From Mesorhizobium sp. (GTDB lineage: Bacteria; Pseudomonadota; Alphaproteobacteria; Rhizobiales; Rhizobiaceae), in the NCBI RefSeq assembly GCF_017306545.1, contig NZ_JAFKID010000009.1, forward strand, positions 116,991 to 180,990: a stretch of DNA of 64,000 nucleotides, read 5' to 3'. A model generated the notes under the pieces. It did not search any database, was not told the origin of the DNA, and saw only the letters and a list, made by a program, of their open reading frames with translations. How positions within the stretch are numbered: position 1 is the stretch's first letter; every line of letters starts with the position of its first letter. Below, one piece after another: positions 55,743 to 64,000 of the stretch. Position numbers and translations under genes: made by a program.

Positions 55743-56795
55743 TCAGCGTCGCAGCCTGCTGGCGGCAGCCGCCGCCATCGCTTCGGGCAGGCTCATGGCC
55801 CAATGCTCGCGGCAGTAGGCGCGGAAATCGAAGCAGGGCAAGCCGGGGCAGACCTCGAATTCGATGAGATGCACGGCGTCGTCCGCCTCAACGCGCAGGT
55901 CGAGCGAGAAGACGTCGCGCAGGCCGAGGCCGTGCATCAGTGTGGAGGCAAGCGTGCGGATGCGGGCATCTGCCTGCGGCTGGCGGCCCGCGACCAGCTC
56001 CAGCACAGGCTCGGCATAGCGGCCTTCCGCCTTCGCCGCTGTGCCGGTATCGCCATAGAGGGCAAGGCTGTCCTGCATGGTCTGAAAATCGGCGCCGGAA
56101 TCGACAAAGGAAACGCCGAGCGCCTCGATGGCCGCCTCGGGCTCGACCGCCAGGAAAGAGGTGCGCGCATTGCGGCCGGCGACATAGGGCTGGACGATCG
56201 CGTCGTCGCGGTAATGCGCGAAGATGCGCCGGCTAAGCTCCAGCGCCTGCGTGAGATCGAAACAGCGCGAATCGGGCCAGATGCCGATCTTGGCACCGAG
56301 GCGGTTCGGCTTGACGAACCAGCCTTGCGCGGAAGCCGGCGGCGGCACCAGCCATTCGCCGTCGCGCGCCAGGCCGGCCGGCGGCACCGGCAGGCCGAGT
56401 GCGGCAAGCACGGCGCCGGAGCGGAACTTGTCCTGGCACAGCGCGAAGACCGAATCGTCGGCGCCGATGGCCTTGAAGCCACCCAGCCGCGCCAGCGCCG
56501 GCCCGGCGCCGCCACGGAAATAGGCGATCCCGTCAGTCAGCGTCCACACAAGCGTCAATGCCGGATCGCGCTTGGCGAGCGCCGCCGCCGCGTCGTCCAG
56601 TTCCACCGGCGCAAAGCGCAGGCCGCGCTCGGCACAGGCGGCGGCGATGGCGTCGAATTCGGCTGCGAGATCGGTCGACTGGGCGAGATAGGAGGCGATT
56701 TCGGCGGCGCGTCGCGGCTCGAAACCTTCGGCCTCGAGCCGGGCGAGGCAGGCCCGCTCCGGCTCATGGATCAGAACAAGTTCAGGGCTGGGCAT
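55743..56795 (-). CDS. ATP-grasp ligase, D-Ala-D-Ala ligase-like
   Basis: The protein has 350 residues. The N-terminal domain is followed by an ATP-grasp core (DKFRSGAVLAALGLPVPPAG, GWFVKPNRLGAKIGIW) and the metal-binding HLIEFEVCPGLPCFDF near the end, where D-Ala-D-Ala ligases have EVNTxPG. It probably forms a peptide-like bond using ATP. It directly precedes the peptide importer, so a modified D-amino-acid or dipeptide may be the common theme. Specificity is unknown. Confidence 0.78.
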   Translation of the reverse strand: MPSPELVLIHEPERACLARLEAEGFEPRRAAEIASYLAQSTDLAAEFDAIAAACAERGLRFAPVELDDAAAALAKRDPALTLVWTLTDGIAYFRGGAGPALARLGGFKAIGADDSVFALCQDKFRSGAVLAALGLPVPPAGLARDGEWLVPPPASAQGWFVKPNRLGAKIGIWPDSRCFDLTQALELSRRIFAHYRDDAIVQPYVAGRNARTSFLAVEPEAAIEALGVSFVDSGADFQTMQDSLALYGDTGTAAKAEGRYAEPVLELVAGRQPQADARIRTLASTLMHGLGLRDVFSLDLRVEADDAVHLIEFEVCPGLPCFDFRAYCREHWAMSLPEAMAAAAASRLRR

Positions 56796-56886
56796 GCTTT
56801 GAGGTCCGATGGAGCGGCCAGTCTCGCATTGTCGGCGAACTCCGCATCCGGCAAAACCGACGCGAAATCATCAGCGGCGCGACATC

Positions 56887-57762
56887 TCAGATCAGCACGC
56901 GCGACTCGAAGCGGCCGCGCACCGGCAGGTCGATGAGGAAAGTCTTGCCGGCCTGCGGGTCGGCGGCGCGCCGGCCGGCGTCCATGTCCGCCCAGGCCGA
57001 AGTGACGGCGAGACGGTCCGCCTTGGGGCCGTAAAAGGCGGGACAGGACGGCTGCCGCGCCGGCATCGCGATCGAGCGCGTCAGCTTTCCGTCCGGGGCA
57101 TAGGCGTTGACGGACGCCTCGCCCCAGCGGGCGTTCCACAGCGTGCCGTCGAGATCGACCACCGAGCCGTCATGGTCGCCGCTGCCGCCGCCGCGATCGG
57201 CGAACACTTTCGCCTCGCCGACCGGCAGGCCGGTGGCCGCGTCGCAGGCGGTGCGCATGATCAGGCCGGTCTTGGAATCGGTGAAATAGGCGACCGTCCC
57301 GTCGGCGGTGAAGGCGATGGAATTGGGGATGGTGATGTCGGCGAACAGCCGCCGCAACTCGCCCTTGAAGAACCAGTAGATCGAGCCGGCGCCCTTCTCG
57401 GCCTTCTTGCCCATGGTGCTGATCCAGAAAGCGCCGCAGGGATGCACGCGGGCGTCGTTGGAGCGCGTCACCGCGTTGTCGGCCTCGACCGGCGTATGCA
57501 GCGTCAGCGTCCCAGTGGCGGCATCGCGCATATAAAGCCCGTCTTCGGTGGAAACGAGCTGGCGCCGGTCGTCGACGACGGCGAGCGCGCTCGCCATGCG
57601 GCCGAGCGGATGCGCTTTCGTTTCGTATCCGGAACGGTGCTCGACCAGCAAGCCGTTGACGATGTCGAACCAGTAGAGCGTGTCGCTGACGGGATCGTAG
57701 GTCGGCCCCTCGCCGAGTTCGCAGACGTAATCCGACAGCGGGGAAACGGCGGGCTCGCTCAT
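56887..57762 (-). CDS. SMP-30/gluconolactonase-family lactonase
   Basis: The protein has 291 residues forming a six-bladed beta-propeller. CELGEGPTYDPVSDTLYWFD is the N-terminal signature, with metal ligands expected from Glu in LGEGP, Asn in SNDARVHPCGAFW and Asp in GDHDGSVVDLDG. It hydrolyses sugar lactones. It overlaps the aldolase gene by 4 bases at the end of the Dgo-like operon. Confidence 0.9.
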   Translation of the reverse strand: MSEPAVSPLSDYVCELGEGPTYDPVSDTLYWFDIVNGLLVEHRSGYETKAHPLGRMASALAVVDDRRQLVSTEDGLYMRDAATGTLTLHTPVEADNAVTRSNDARVHPCGAFWISTMGKKAEKGAGSIYWFFKGELRRLFADITIPNSIAFTADGTVAYFTDSKTGLIMRTACDAATGLPVGEAKVFADRGGGSGDHDGSVVDLDGTLWNARWGEASVNAYAPDGKLTRSIAMPARQPSCPAFYGPKADRLAVTSAWADMDAGRRAADPQAGKTFLIDLPVRGRFESRVLI

Positions 57763-58400
57763 GCCTTGCTCCCGAAAACAGCATCCCAGGCGGCGACGGC
57801 AGCGCGCGCCTTTGCCGCCACTTCGGCCACCGCCATGCCCGGCTTGAACAGGCTTGACCCCAATCCGAAGACGCTGACGCCCGCGGCGTGATAGCCGGCG
57901 AAATCCTTGTCGGAGACGCCGCCGACCGCACCGACCAGCGTATCGGCCGGCAGCACGGCGCGCATCGCGGCGATGCCGCCCGGCCCGAGGACGCTGGCGG
58001 GGAAGAATTTCAAGGCCGAGGCGCCGAGACGGATCGCCTGGAAGGCTTCACTCGGGCTGAACACGCCGGGCATCGTCACCATGGCGTGATGCGCGGCGCG
58101 CCTCATCACATCGGCGTCGATGTTGGGGCTGACCAGCAGCCGCGCGCCGGCGCCGTGCAGGCGGTCCACGTCGCCGGCCGTCAGCACGGTGCCGGCGCCG
58201 ACCAGCGCAGCGGCCGGCAATCTGGCGGCGAGGCGCTCGATCGACACGAACGGCTCGGGCGAATTGAGCGGCACCTCGATTGCCTCGATGCCCGCGGCGA
58301 AAATCGCTTCGCCGACGGCAACGGCCTCGTCGGGTTTCAGGCCGCGCAGGATGGCGACGAGGCCACGCCGAAGCTGCGGAAACGGTGCGGTACGATTCAT
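57759..58400 (-). CDS. dgoA: 2-dehydro-3-deoxy-6-phosphogalactonate (KDPGal) aldolase
   Basis: The protein has 213 residues from an ATG at 58,400. LVAILRGLKPDEAVAVGEAI, then IEAIEVPLNSPEPFVSIERL are the KDPG/KDPGal aldolase signature, and the Schiff-base lysine is in ASALKFFPAS. IEVPLNSPEP favours the galactonate enzyme. It splits KDPGal into pyruvate and glyceraldehyde 3-phosphate. Confidence 0.92.
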   Translation of the reverse strand: MNRTAPFPQLRRGLVAILRGLKPDEAVAVGEAIFAAGIEAIEVPLNSPEPFVSIERLAARLPAAALVGAGTVLTAGDVDRLHGAGARLLVSPNIDADVMRRAAHHAMVTMPGVFSPSEAFQAIRLGASALKFFPASVLGPGGIAAMRAVLPADTLVGAVGGVSDKDFAGYHAAGVSVFGLGSSLFKPGMAVAEVAAKARAAVAAWDAVFGSKA

Positions 58401-58422
58401 CGTGGCGTCTTCCAATCCGTCG

Positions 58423-59349
58423 TCATGGGACCATGCCGTTGCGGCGCGCCGCCTCGAACAGACCGACCCGCACCGCGGCATCGGCATCAACCGGCCGGAT
58501 GGCATGGCCGGCGAGGCCGAGGGCGGCGCCGTAGAGCACGCCGAGCGGGCCGGACGCGACCAGCGTGACCGCACCGCCGCCAGGACGGTAACGGCGCGAG
58601 GCCGAGGCGATCTCGGCGCCGATCAGCAGGCCGGAGAGGCAAGCGGCGGCATCGTCCGCGCCCAGCCCTTGCAACAGGCCGGCGGCGCGGATCGAGAACA
58701 GGCGGGCCATGACGTCGCCGCCCTCGCCGAGCGCCGTCTCGCACCAGCGCCGGAACAGCGGAGCGTCGGCACTGACGGCGGCCGTATGTTCGCCCAGCGA
58801 ATGGCGCAGGATGGAATGCGCGGCCAGCACGGAAAACAGTTCGCCGGTCGGCCAGGTGCCGAAGCCGGTCACGGCGCCGTCCTCGACCACGACCCATTTG
58901 GAATGCGTGCCCGGCATGCACACGACATGCCGGCCCCTGCCCTCAAGCCCGGCGCCGGCAAGCTGCGTTTCCTCGCCGCGCATGACGTCCGGCGCCTCCG
59001 CCAGCCGCTGCGCCACGCCCGGCACGATGCGGATGTCGCGGCCGGCATGCGGTACCTTCGCCGCGCCCTCCAGCACGGCGGCGAGCGGCACCGGCACGTC
59101 GGCATAGGGCGCTTCCAGCCAGCCCTGGCGGGCGCCGACCATGCCGCACATGACGACCGGCAGGCCGGCCGGCGCGCCCATGGCGGCGAGGTGCCCGTCG
59201 AGCACCGTGGCGAACCCCGTTTCACGGGCGGAGATGAGACCGTCGTCGCCGCGCCGCTCGGCCAGCACGACGCCCGCCGAGTCGATCAGCCAGGCGCGCA
59301 GCCGCGTCGTGCCCCAGTCGATCGCCGCGAAGGCGGGAACGGCGGTCAC
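58423..59349 (-). CDS. dgoK: 2-dehydro-3-deoxygalactonokinase
   Basis: The protein has 308 residues from a GTG at 59,349 that overlaps the SDR stop by GTGA. FAAIDWGTTRLRAWLIDSAG is the ATP-binding start of the family, followed by MCGMVGARQGWLEAPYADVP and MPGTHSKWV. It phosphorylates 2-keto-3-deoxygalactonate for the aldolase next to it. Confidence 0.93.
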   Translation of the reverse strand: MTAVPAFAAIDWGTTRLRAWLIDSAGVVLAERRGDDGLISARETGFATVLDGHLAAMGAPAGLPVVMCGMVGARQGWLEAPYADVPVPLAAVLEGAAKVPHAGRDIRIVPGVAQRLAEAPDVMRGEETQLAGAGLEGRGRHVVCMPGTHSKWVVVEDGAVTGFGTWPTGELFSVLAAHSILRHSLGEHTAAVSADAPLFRRWCETALGEGGDVMARLFSIRAAGLLQGLGADDAAACLSGLLIGAEIASASRRYRPGGGAVTLVASGPLGVLYGAALGLAGHAIRPVDADAAVRVGLFEAARRNGMVP

Positions 59350-60110
59350 AGCAGGCCTCCGTCGACGATCAAGGTCTGCGCCGTCAGCATGGCCGAGGCG
59401 TCGGATGCGAGGAACAGGCATGGCCCGACCATGTCGTCGGCCACCATCATGCGCGGGATTGCCTGGCGGGCGATGTGGCTGTCGAGATTGTCTCCCTTGA
59501 CCCAGAGCTTGCGCTGGCGGTCGGTGACGACCCAGCCCGGCGCGATGGCGTTGACGCGGATGCCGTGCCTGCCGTAGCGGCCGGCCATGGCCTTGGTGAC
59601 GCCGACGACGCCGGCCTTGGCGGCGGTGTAGGCCGGCATGTCGCCGATGTTGAGCATGTAGGCGGTCGAGGTGAAGTTGACGATCGAGCCCTTGCCGGCC
59701 TGCTTCATGCCGTCCACCACCGCCTGCAAGGTGAAGAAATGCGGCCTGAGATTGACGGCGAGGTTGGCGTCCCAGCTTTCCGGCGTCAGTTCTTCGGCGG
59801 CGTGCCGGTCGTCGCGCGCGGCGTTGTTGACCAGCACCGTCACCGGCCCGTGCCGGGCGGCGGCCTCGGCTATCGCCGCGCGCAGGGCGCCGATGTCGCG
59901 CAGGTCGGCGCTGAGGTGGAGCGGGCGGTTTCCCGTTTCGGCGAGCGCCTCGCAGAGCGCCTTGCTGGGTTCCTCGGCGATATCGATGAAGGCGACCTTC
60001 GCCCCTTGCCGGACGAAGCCTTCGGTCAGCGCCGCCCCTATGCCGGAGCCGCCGCCGGTGATCAGCACCGAGGCGTTCTCGAGATCGGCAAAGCGCGCCG
60101 ATGGCATCAT
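59346..60110 (-). CDS. SDR dehydrogenase, probable sugar 1-dehydrogenase
   Basis: The protein has 254 residues from an ATG at 60,110 with AAGGAG upstream. It has LITGGGSGIGAAL, NNAARDDRH, the active-site Ser-Thr-Ala-Tyr stretch and YTAAKAG (Tyr-x-x-x-Lys). It is the first gene before dgoK, dgoA and the lactonase, so it probably oxidises the sugar (galactose, fucose or arabinose type) to its lactone. The substrate cannot be told from sequence. Confidence 0.88.
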   Translation of the reverse strand: MMPSARFADLENASVLITGGGSGIGAALTEGFVRQGAKVAFIDIAEEPSKALCEALAETGNRPLHLSADLRDIGALRAAIAEAAARHGPVTVLVNNAARDDRHAAEELTPESWDANLAVNLRPHFFTLQAVVDGMKQAGKGSIVNFTSTAYMLNIGDMPAYTAAKAGVVGVTKAMAGRYGRHGIRVNAIAPGWVVTDRQRKLWVKGDNLDSHIARQAIPRMMVADDMVGPCLFLASDASAMLTAQTLIVDGGLL

Positions 60111-60131
60111 GTCCTGTCTCTCCTTCGGCGC

Positions 60132-60236
60132 TAGAGCGAAATGCCGTTTCCCTGCATCGATATTCCGCTCTAACCATTTATTTTTGAAGCATGATGTTTT
60201 CCGAAAAGTCTGCAACTTTTCGGCATCATGCTTCAA
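60132..60236. repeat. Pair of rhizobial intergenic palindromes
   Basis: First stem: TAGAGCG (60,132) with CGCTCTA (60,166-60,172). Second: TTGAAGCATGATG (60,184-60,196) with CATCATGCTTCAA (60,224-60,236), inner arms CCGAAAAG/CTTTTCGG and loop TCTGCAA. The second is a form seen many times per genome in rhizobia. The 253-base gap holds no gene. Confidence 0.8.
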
Positions 60237-60363
60237 GGCGGCGCGCGGCGCATCCTAGCCGCCCGCGCCGCGCGGGCAAGCGCGAAAAACGCGGTTTTCC
60301 GTCTTTTGTCAGACAAGAGTGGCGGATCAGCCGTGCCGGCGCGCCAAAGGGCGGCGGGCCTGC

Positions 60364-61713
60364 TCAGACCGCCTTGGCGCGCAGCGCGCCGCGGAAGGCG
60401 TCGCGCAGGTAGCCGAGCGTCGCGTCGGCGTCGGCGGGCTTGCCGAACAGGTAGCCCTGGCCGCCGCCGCAGCCGAACTGCACCAGCCGGTCGGCCTGCG
60501 CCTCCTCTTCGATGCCCTCGGCGACGACATCCATGCCCAGACCCTCGCACATGGCGAGAATGGCGCGGATGATATGTTCCGACGGGCGGTCGTCGAGGAT
60601 GGACGAGACGAAGGCGCGGTCGATCTTGAGCTTGTCGAAATGGAACTCGCGCAGCCGCCCGAGCGAGGACTGGCCTGTGCCGAAATCGTCCAGCGAGACG
60701 CGGATGCCGACCCGCCTCAGATCTTCGACGATCTTCTCGGCCGAGGCCGGATCGTTCATCAGGCCGGTTTCGGTGATCTCGATCTCCAGCCGGCGCGGAT
60801 CGAAGCCGGTGCGGTCGAGGATCGACAGGATGTGCAGGCCGGTGTTCTGGTCGACGAGTTGCGAGGGCGACAGGTTGAAGGCCAGGAACAGGTCCTTCGG
60901 CCAGCTTCGCGCCGCTTCCGCCGCCTTGCGCAGGATGAGCTGCGACAGCGGCCCGATGATGCCGCGCTCCTCGGCGATGGGGATGAAGACCGCGGGCGAA
61001 ACGAAACCGAGGTCGCGGTCGGTCCAGCGCGCCAGCGTCTCGAAGCCGACGACGCGACGCGAGGCAAGGTCGACGATGGGCTGGAAATGCGGTTCCACCT
61101 CGCCTGCCGAAACGGCGCGGCGCAGCGCCTGCTCGATGCGGGTGACGTGCTTGGCCGCCTCCTCCATCTCGCGCGTGTAGACGACGACCCGGCCGCGCCC
61201 CGAGCGCTTGGCGTGGTAGAGCGCCGTCTCGGCCTTGTTGAGCAGGATTTCGGTCGTCTCGTCGCCGGAATAGAACAGCGAGCAGCCGACCGAGGCGGAA
61301 AGCCGCGCCGTGCGCTCGCCGACGTCATAGGGCGCCGACAGGATCTCGATCAGCATGCGCGCCCGCTCGGCCGCCGCCTCCTCCGAAAACACCATCGGAT
61401 AGAGGAAGGCAAATTCGTCGGCACCGATGCGGCAGACGGTGGAATGGGCGTCCATGGAAGCGCGCAGGCGCATCGCCACCTGGATGAGGATGTCGTCGCC
61501 AGCCTTGTGGCCGAACAGGTCATTGATCGGCTTGAAGCCGTCGAGGTCGACGATGCCGACGGCAAAGGGCGCCGGATCGTCCGCGCGGTCGGCAATCAGC
61601 CTCTCGACCTTGTCGAAGAAGCGGCGGTGATTGCCCAGGCCCGTCAGCGGATCGGTGAACGCCAGATCCGTCCCATCCCTGTTTGTCTGCCCGGTGCCAA
61701 ACGGAGTTTGCAT
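60364..61713 (-). CDS. Cytoplasmic GGDEF/EAL protein (c-di-GMP turnover)
   Basis: The protein has about 449 residues from an ATG at 61,713 with AGGA upstream (an ATG six codons earlier is possible). The GGDEF domain carries GADEF (97-101), so cyclase activity is doubtful. The EAL domain carries FETLARW (ETL 225-227), FNLSP, EITE and [13 protein letters not shown], so phosphodiesterase activity is likely. No membrane or PAS sensor domain precedes it. Confidence 0.92.
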   Translation of the reverse strand: MQTPFGTGQTNRDGTDLAFTDPLTGLGNHRRFFDKVERLIADRADDPAPFAVGIVDLDGFKPINDLFGHKAGDDILIQVAMRLRASMDAHSTVCRIGADEFAFLYPMVFSEEAAAERARMLIEILSAPYDVGERTARLSASVGCSLFYSGDETTEILLNKAETALYHAKRSGRGRVVVYTREMEEAAKHVTRIEQALRRAVSAGEVEPHFQPIVDLASRRVVGFETLARWTDRDLGFVSPAVFIPIAEERGIIGPLSQLILRKAAEAARSWPKDLFLAFNLSPSQLVDQNTGLHILSILDRTGFDPRRLEIEITETGLMNDPASAEKIVEDLRRVGIRVSLDDFGTGQSSLGRLREFHFDKLKIDRAFVSSILDDRPSEHIIRAILAMCEGLGMDVVAEGIEEEAQADRLVQFGCGGGQGYLFGKPADADATLGYLRDAFRGALRAKAV

Positions 61714-61884
61714 CGGTTTTCCTGTTCTCATGCCGGAATTGCCGCGACCATGGCAGAAAACCGTTTAGGAATGGTATCCCTTGGCAACTTTCTCGCGCGG
61801 CGAACCGGAGGGCGCGCTCGACGATTGGCAGCGGGTCCGCGAGCCTGTACATGCTTGCTCCGACCCACATCGCGGAGACACGCC

Positions 61885-62826
61885 ATGCCGCTCGACATCG
61901 CCGTCCAGATGGACCATGTCAGAACCGTCAACATCGTCGGCGACACGACGTTCGCGCTGTCGCTGGAGGCGCAAAGGCGCGGCCACAGGCTCTACCACTA
62001 TACACCCGACCGGCTGGCGATGGTCGGCGGCAAGCTGTTCGCCCGGATCGAAGAGATGACGGTGCGCGACGAGAAGGGCAACCATTTCTCGCTCGGCGAA
62101 CCGGTGCGCACGGACCTGTCCGAAATGGACGTGGTGCTGCTGCGCCAGGACCCGCCCTTCGACATGAACTACATCACCACCACGCATATGCTGGAGCGCA
62201 TCCACCCGAAGACGCTGGTGGTCAACGACCCGGCCTGGGTGCGCAACAGCCCGGAAAAGATCTTCGTCACCGAGTTCGCCGACCTGATGCCGGAAACGCT
62301 GATCACCAAGGACCCGGCCGAGGTCGCCGCCTTCCGCAAGCAATACGGCGACATCATCGTCAAGCCGCTCTACGGCAACGGCGGCGCCGGCGTCTTCCAT
62401 CTCGCCGAGGCGGACCGCAACCTCGCCTCGCTGCTGGAGATGTTTTCGCAACTTTTCCGCGAGCCGTTCATCGTGCAGCGCTACCTGAAGGACGTGCGCA
62501 AGGGCGACAAGCGCATCATCCTCATCGACGGCGAGCCGGTCGGCGCCGTCAACCGGGTGCCGGCCGAGACCGAGGCACGCTCCAACATGCACATCGGCGG
62601 CCGCGCCGAGAAGGCGGAGCTGACGCCGCGCGAACACGAGATCTGCGCCGCCATCGGCCCGGAACTCAGGCGGCGCGGCTTCATCCTCGTCGGCATCGAC
62701 GTGATCGGCGACTACATGACCGAGATCAACGTCACCTCGCCGACCGGCATCCGCGAGATTCAGCGCTTCGGTGGCGCCGACATCGCCGCGCTGTTCTGGG
62801 ACGCGGTCGAGGCCAAGCGAGCATAG
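61885..62826 (+). CDS. gshB: Glutathione synthetase
   Basis: The protein has 313 residues, the usual length. It joins gamma-glutamylcysteine and glycine using ATP. The N-terminal domain starts [20 protein letters not shown], the ATP-grasp loop is [15 protein letters not shown], and the C-terminal [20 protein letters not shown] carries metal ligands. The ribosome site is GGAG. It stands alone, with comM 192 bases downstream. Confidence 0.96.
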   Translation: MPLDIAVQMDHVRTVNIVGDTTFALSLEAQRRGHRLYHYTPDRLAMVGGKLFARIEEMTVRDEKGNHFSLGEPVRTDLSEMDVVLLRQDPPFDMNYITTTHMLERIHPKTLVVNDPAWVRNSPEKIFVTEFADLMPETLITKDPAEVAAFRKQYGDIIVKPLYGNGGAGVFHLAEADRNLASLLEMFSQLFREPFIVQRYLKDVRKGDKRIILIDGEPVGAVNRVPAETEARSNMHIGGRAEKAELTPREHEICAAIGPELRRRGFILVGIDVIGDYMTEINVTSPTGIREIQRFGGADIAALFWDAVEAKRA

Positions 62827-63018
62827 TGCCGATCGCGGCGCTTTGTTCCATCGCCGCAACCGGATGCAACCGCCTCACAGCCTCCGCGCGAAAACCGTTC
62901 TTGGAATGTTCTTGATCTGATCGGCGATCCGTGCTTGTTTCGCTCGAGGGGCCGCGCGGCTATGGCGCGGGTTCATCGCGCGGATGCGGGCAGCGTCCGC
63001 ATCGGGGCGGGGACGAAC

Positions 63019-63720
63019 ATGGTTGCGCGGGTTCGCACGGTCGCATTCCAGGGCATCGAGGCGGTGCCGGTGGACGTGCAGGTGATGGTGGCGCCGGGCA
63101 AGGTCGGCATGTCCATCGTCGGCCTGCCGGACAAGGCGGTGGCCGAAAGCCGCGAGCGGGTGCAGGCGGCGCTGCATGCATCGGGCCTGTCGATGCCGGC
63201 CAAGAAGGTGACGGTCAACCTCGCGCCGGCGGACCTGCCGAAAGAGGGCAGCCATTACGACCTTCCCATCGCGCTCGGCCTGATGGCGGCGCTCGGCGCC
63301 GTTCCCGCCGACGCGCTGGCCGGCTATGTCGTGCTCGGCGAGCTGTCGCTCGACGGCACCATCGCTTCGGTCGCCGGCGCGCTGCCGGCGGCGATCGGCG
63401 CCAACGCCGAGGGCAAAGGCCTGATCTGCCCGCACGGCTGCGGGCCGGAAGCCGCCTGGGCCGGCTCGGACATCGACATCGTCGCGCCGCGCAGCCTGAT
63501 CGCCATCGCCAACCATTTCCGCGGCACGCAGGTCCTGGCGCGGCCGGCAGCCGGCGTACGCCAAGCCGGCACGGACCTCAGGGACCTTGCCGACATCAAG
63601 GGTCAGGAGAGCGCCAGGCGGGCGCTCGAAGTGGCGGCGGCCGGCGGGCACAATCTCCTGATGTTTGGCTACATTAATTTTCAAGTTTTTCAAGGGTTCC
63701 GGCGTGGGCTGGCGGGCTGA
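63019..63720 (+). pseudogene. comM: Truncated comM (Mg-chelatase-like AAA+ helicase), interrupted before Walker A
   Basis: The N-terminal domain is intact: MVARVRTVAFQGIEAVPVDV, then GMSIVGLPDKAVAESRERVQ and LPKEGSHYDLPIALGLM. At about 63,664, after AAGGHNLLM, the expected Walker A (VGPPGSGKS) is replaced by FGYINFQVFQGF and an early stop. The product keeps under half of the about 510 residues and has no ATPase domain. The missing part presumably lies beyond the inserted DNA. Confidence 0.9.
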
Positions 63721-63844
63721 CAAAGCTTACGAGGAGGCGCAGCGGGAGGGCTTCCGGCACTGGCGGAAATCCCTGACGTGGGGCGAATATCTGGCGTGGG
63801 AAATAAAGCGGCACGGGCCGTTTCTGATGGGAGTTGTCGCTTAG
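63704..63844 (+). CDS. 46-aa hypothetical protein within inserted DNA
   Basis: A GTG at 63,704 with AAGGG eight bases upstream starts a frame reading VGWRADKAYEEAQREGFRHW, then RKSLTWGEYLAWEIKRHGPF and LMGVVA. It is charged and helical and looks protein-like. It lies between the comM break and the IS66 end. The function is unknown. Confidence 0.45.
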   Translation: MGWRADKAYEEAQREGFRHWRKSLTWGEYLAWEIKRHGPFLMGVVA

Positions 63845-63850
63845 GCCTTC

Positions 63851-64000
63851 TGTAAGCGCTGTTCTCAGGCCACGGCCCTGAGTTCGGGAGCCTGGATGTA
63901 GGCCCATGGCAGGAGGTCGTCGATCTGGCTGTTCGGGTGGCCATTGACGATCCTGGTGAGGACATCGGCGAGATAGCCGAGGGGCTCGACGCCGTTGAGT
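63851..64000 (-). mobile_element. IS66-family insertion sequence, one end
   Basis: GTAAGCGCT at 63,851 resembles the IS66-type terminal repeat start (GTAAGCG). The transposase end lies directly inside it. The other end and any 8-bp target duplication are outside the window. Confidence 0.75.
63865..64000 (-). CDS. tnpC: IS66 transposase (TnpC), C-terminal fragment at the window edge
   Basis: The reverse strand reads LNGVEPLGYLADVLTRIVNG, then HPNSQIDDLLPWAYIQAPEL and RAVA before a stop at 63,865. GHPNSxIDxLLPW is the characteristic end of IS66 DDE transposases. The rest continues past the window. Confidence 0.9.
   Translation of the reverse strand, partial: LNGVEPLGYLADVLTRIVNGHPNSQIDDLLPWAYIQAPELRAVA

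Overview
This window is GC-rich and looks like an alphaproteobacterium of the order Hyphomicrobiales (a rhizobial, Mesorhizobium/Phyllobacteriaceae-type genome). That placement is an inference from the gene families (KdpFABCDE, Lrp and LacI regulators, AapJ-type and Dpp-type transporters), dense 4-bp gene overlaps and typical rhizobial intergenic palindromes. No 16S gene or other taxonomic marker is present.

Positions 1 to about 23,661 are the right-hand part of a tailed-phage prophage. The left end and the tail genes lie outside the window. A long leftward operon runs from a Cro-like gene (17,739) through early regulators, a DUF2303 protein, an adenine and a cytosine methyltransferase, a DnaA-domain-IV protein, a replication HTH protein and a NusG-like protein. 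It continues into an HK97-type head module: HNH nuclease, TerS, TerL, portal, ClpP-like protease and capsid. A CI-like repressor is divergent at 17,811. A second, rightward operon (18,444 to 23,593) carries small membrane and coiled-coil proteins, a complete diversity-generating retroelement (DGR), an excisionase-like protein and a tyrosine integrase. It ends in the 3' half of a tRNA-Arg(CCG), taken as attR.

The DGR is the most interesting system here. Its order is variable protein (19,506-20,408), Avd (20,444-20,818), template repeat (20,825-20,946) and reverse transcriptase (21,083-22,099). The 122-bp template and variable repeats differ at 11 positions, and every one is an adenine in the template. 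A hairpin with a GAAA loop follows the variable repeat. Copies of the palindrome TCACG-N3-CGTGA lie both in the cI/cro spacer and upstream of the DGR operon. This suggests that the phage repressor controls diversification together with excision.

From 23,662 to 27,440 the chromosome is eroded. It holds the tail of a peptide ABC ATPase, an intact serine hydrolase, a broken quinone oxidoreductase, and a sensor kinase/LuxR regulator pair joined by deletions. Next come a LysR regulator with a divergent ankyrin-deaminase-CynX operon, and the kdpFABCDE potassium system with an extra 27-aa membrane peptide. An Lrp regulator is divergent from a 1017-aa kinase/M23/aminotransferase fusion that is followed by an AapJ-like binding protein. 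A LacI-controlled set follows: binding protein, permease, GH1 glycosidase and SDR. Then come an ATP-grasp enzyme plus a five-gene Dpp-type peptide transporter, and a sugar-acid operon (SDR, DgoK, DgoA, SMP-30) resembling the DeLey-Doudoroff galactose route without its dehydratase. The right end holds a GGDEF/EAL protein, gshB, and a comM gene cut just before its Walker A motif by inserted DNA that runs into an IS66 transposase at the window edge.
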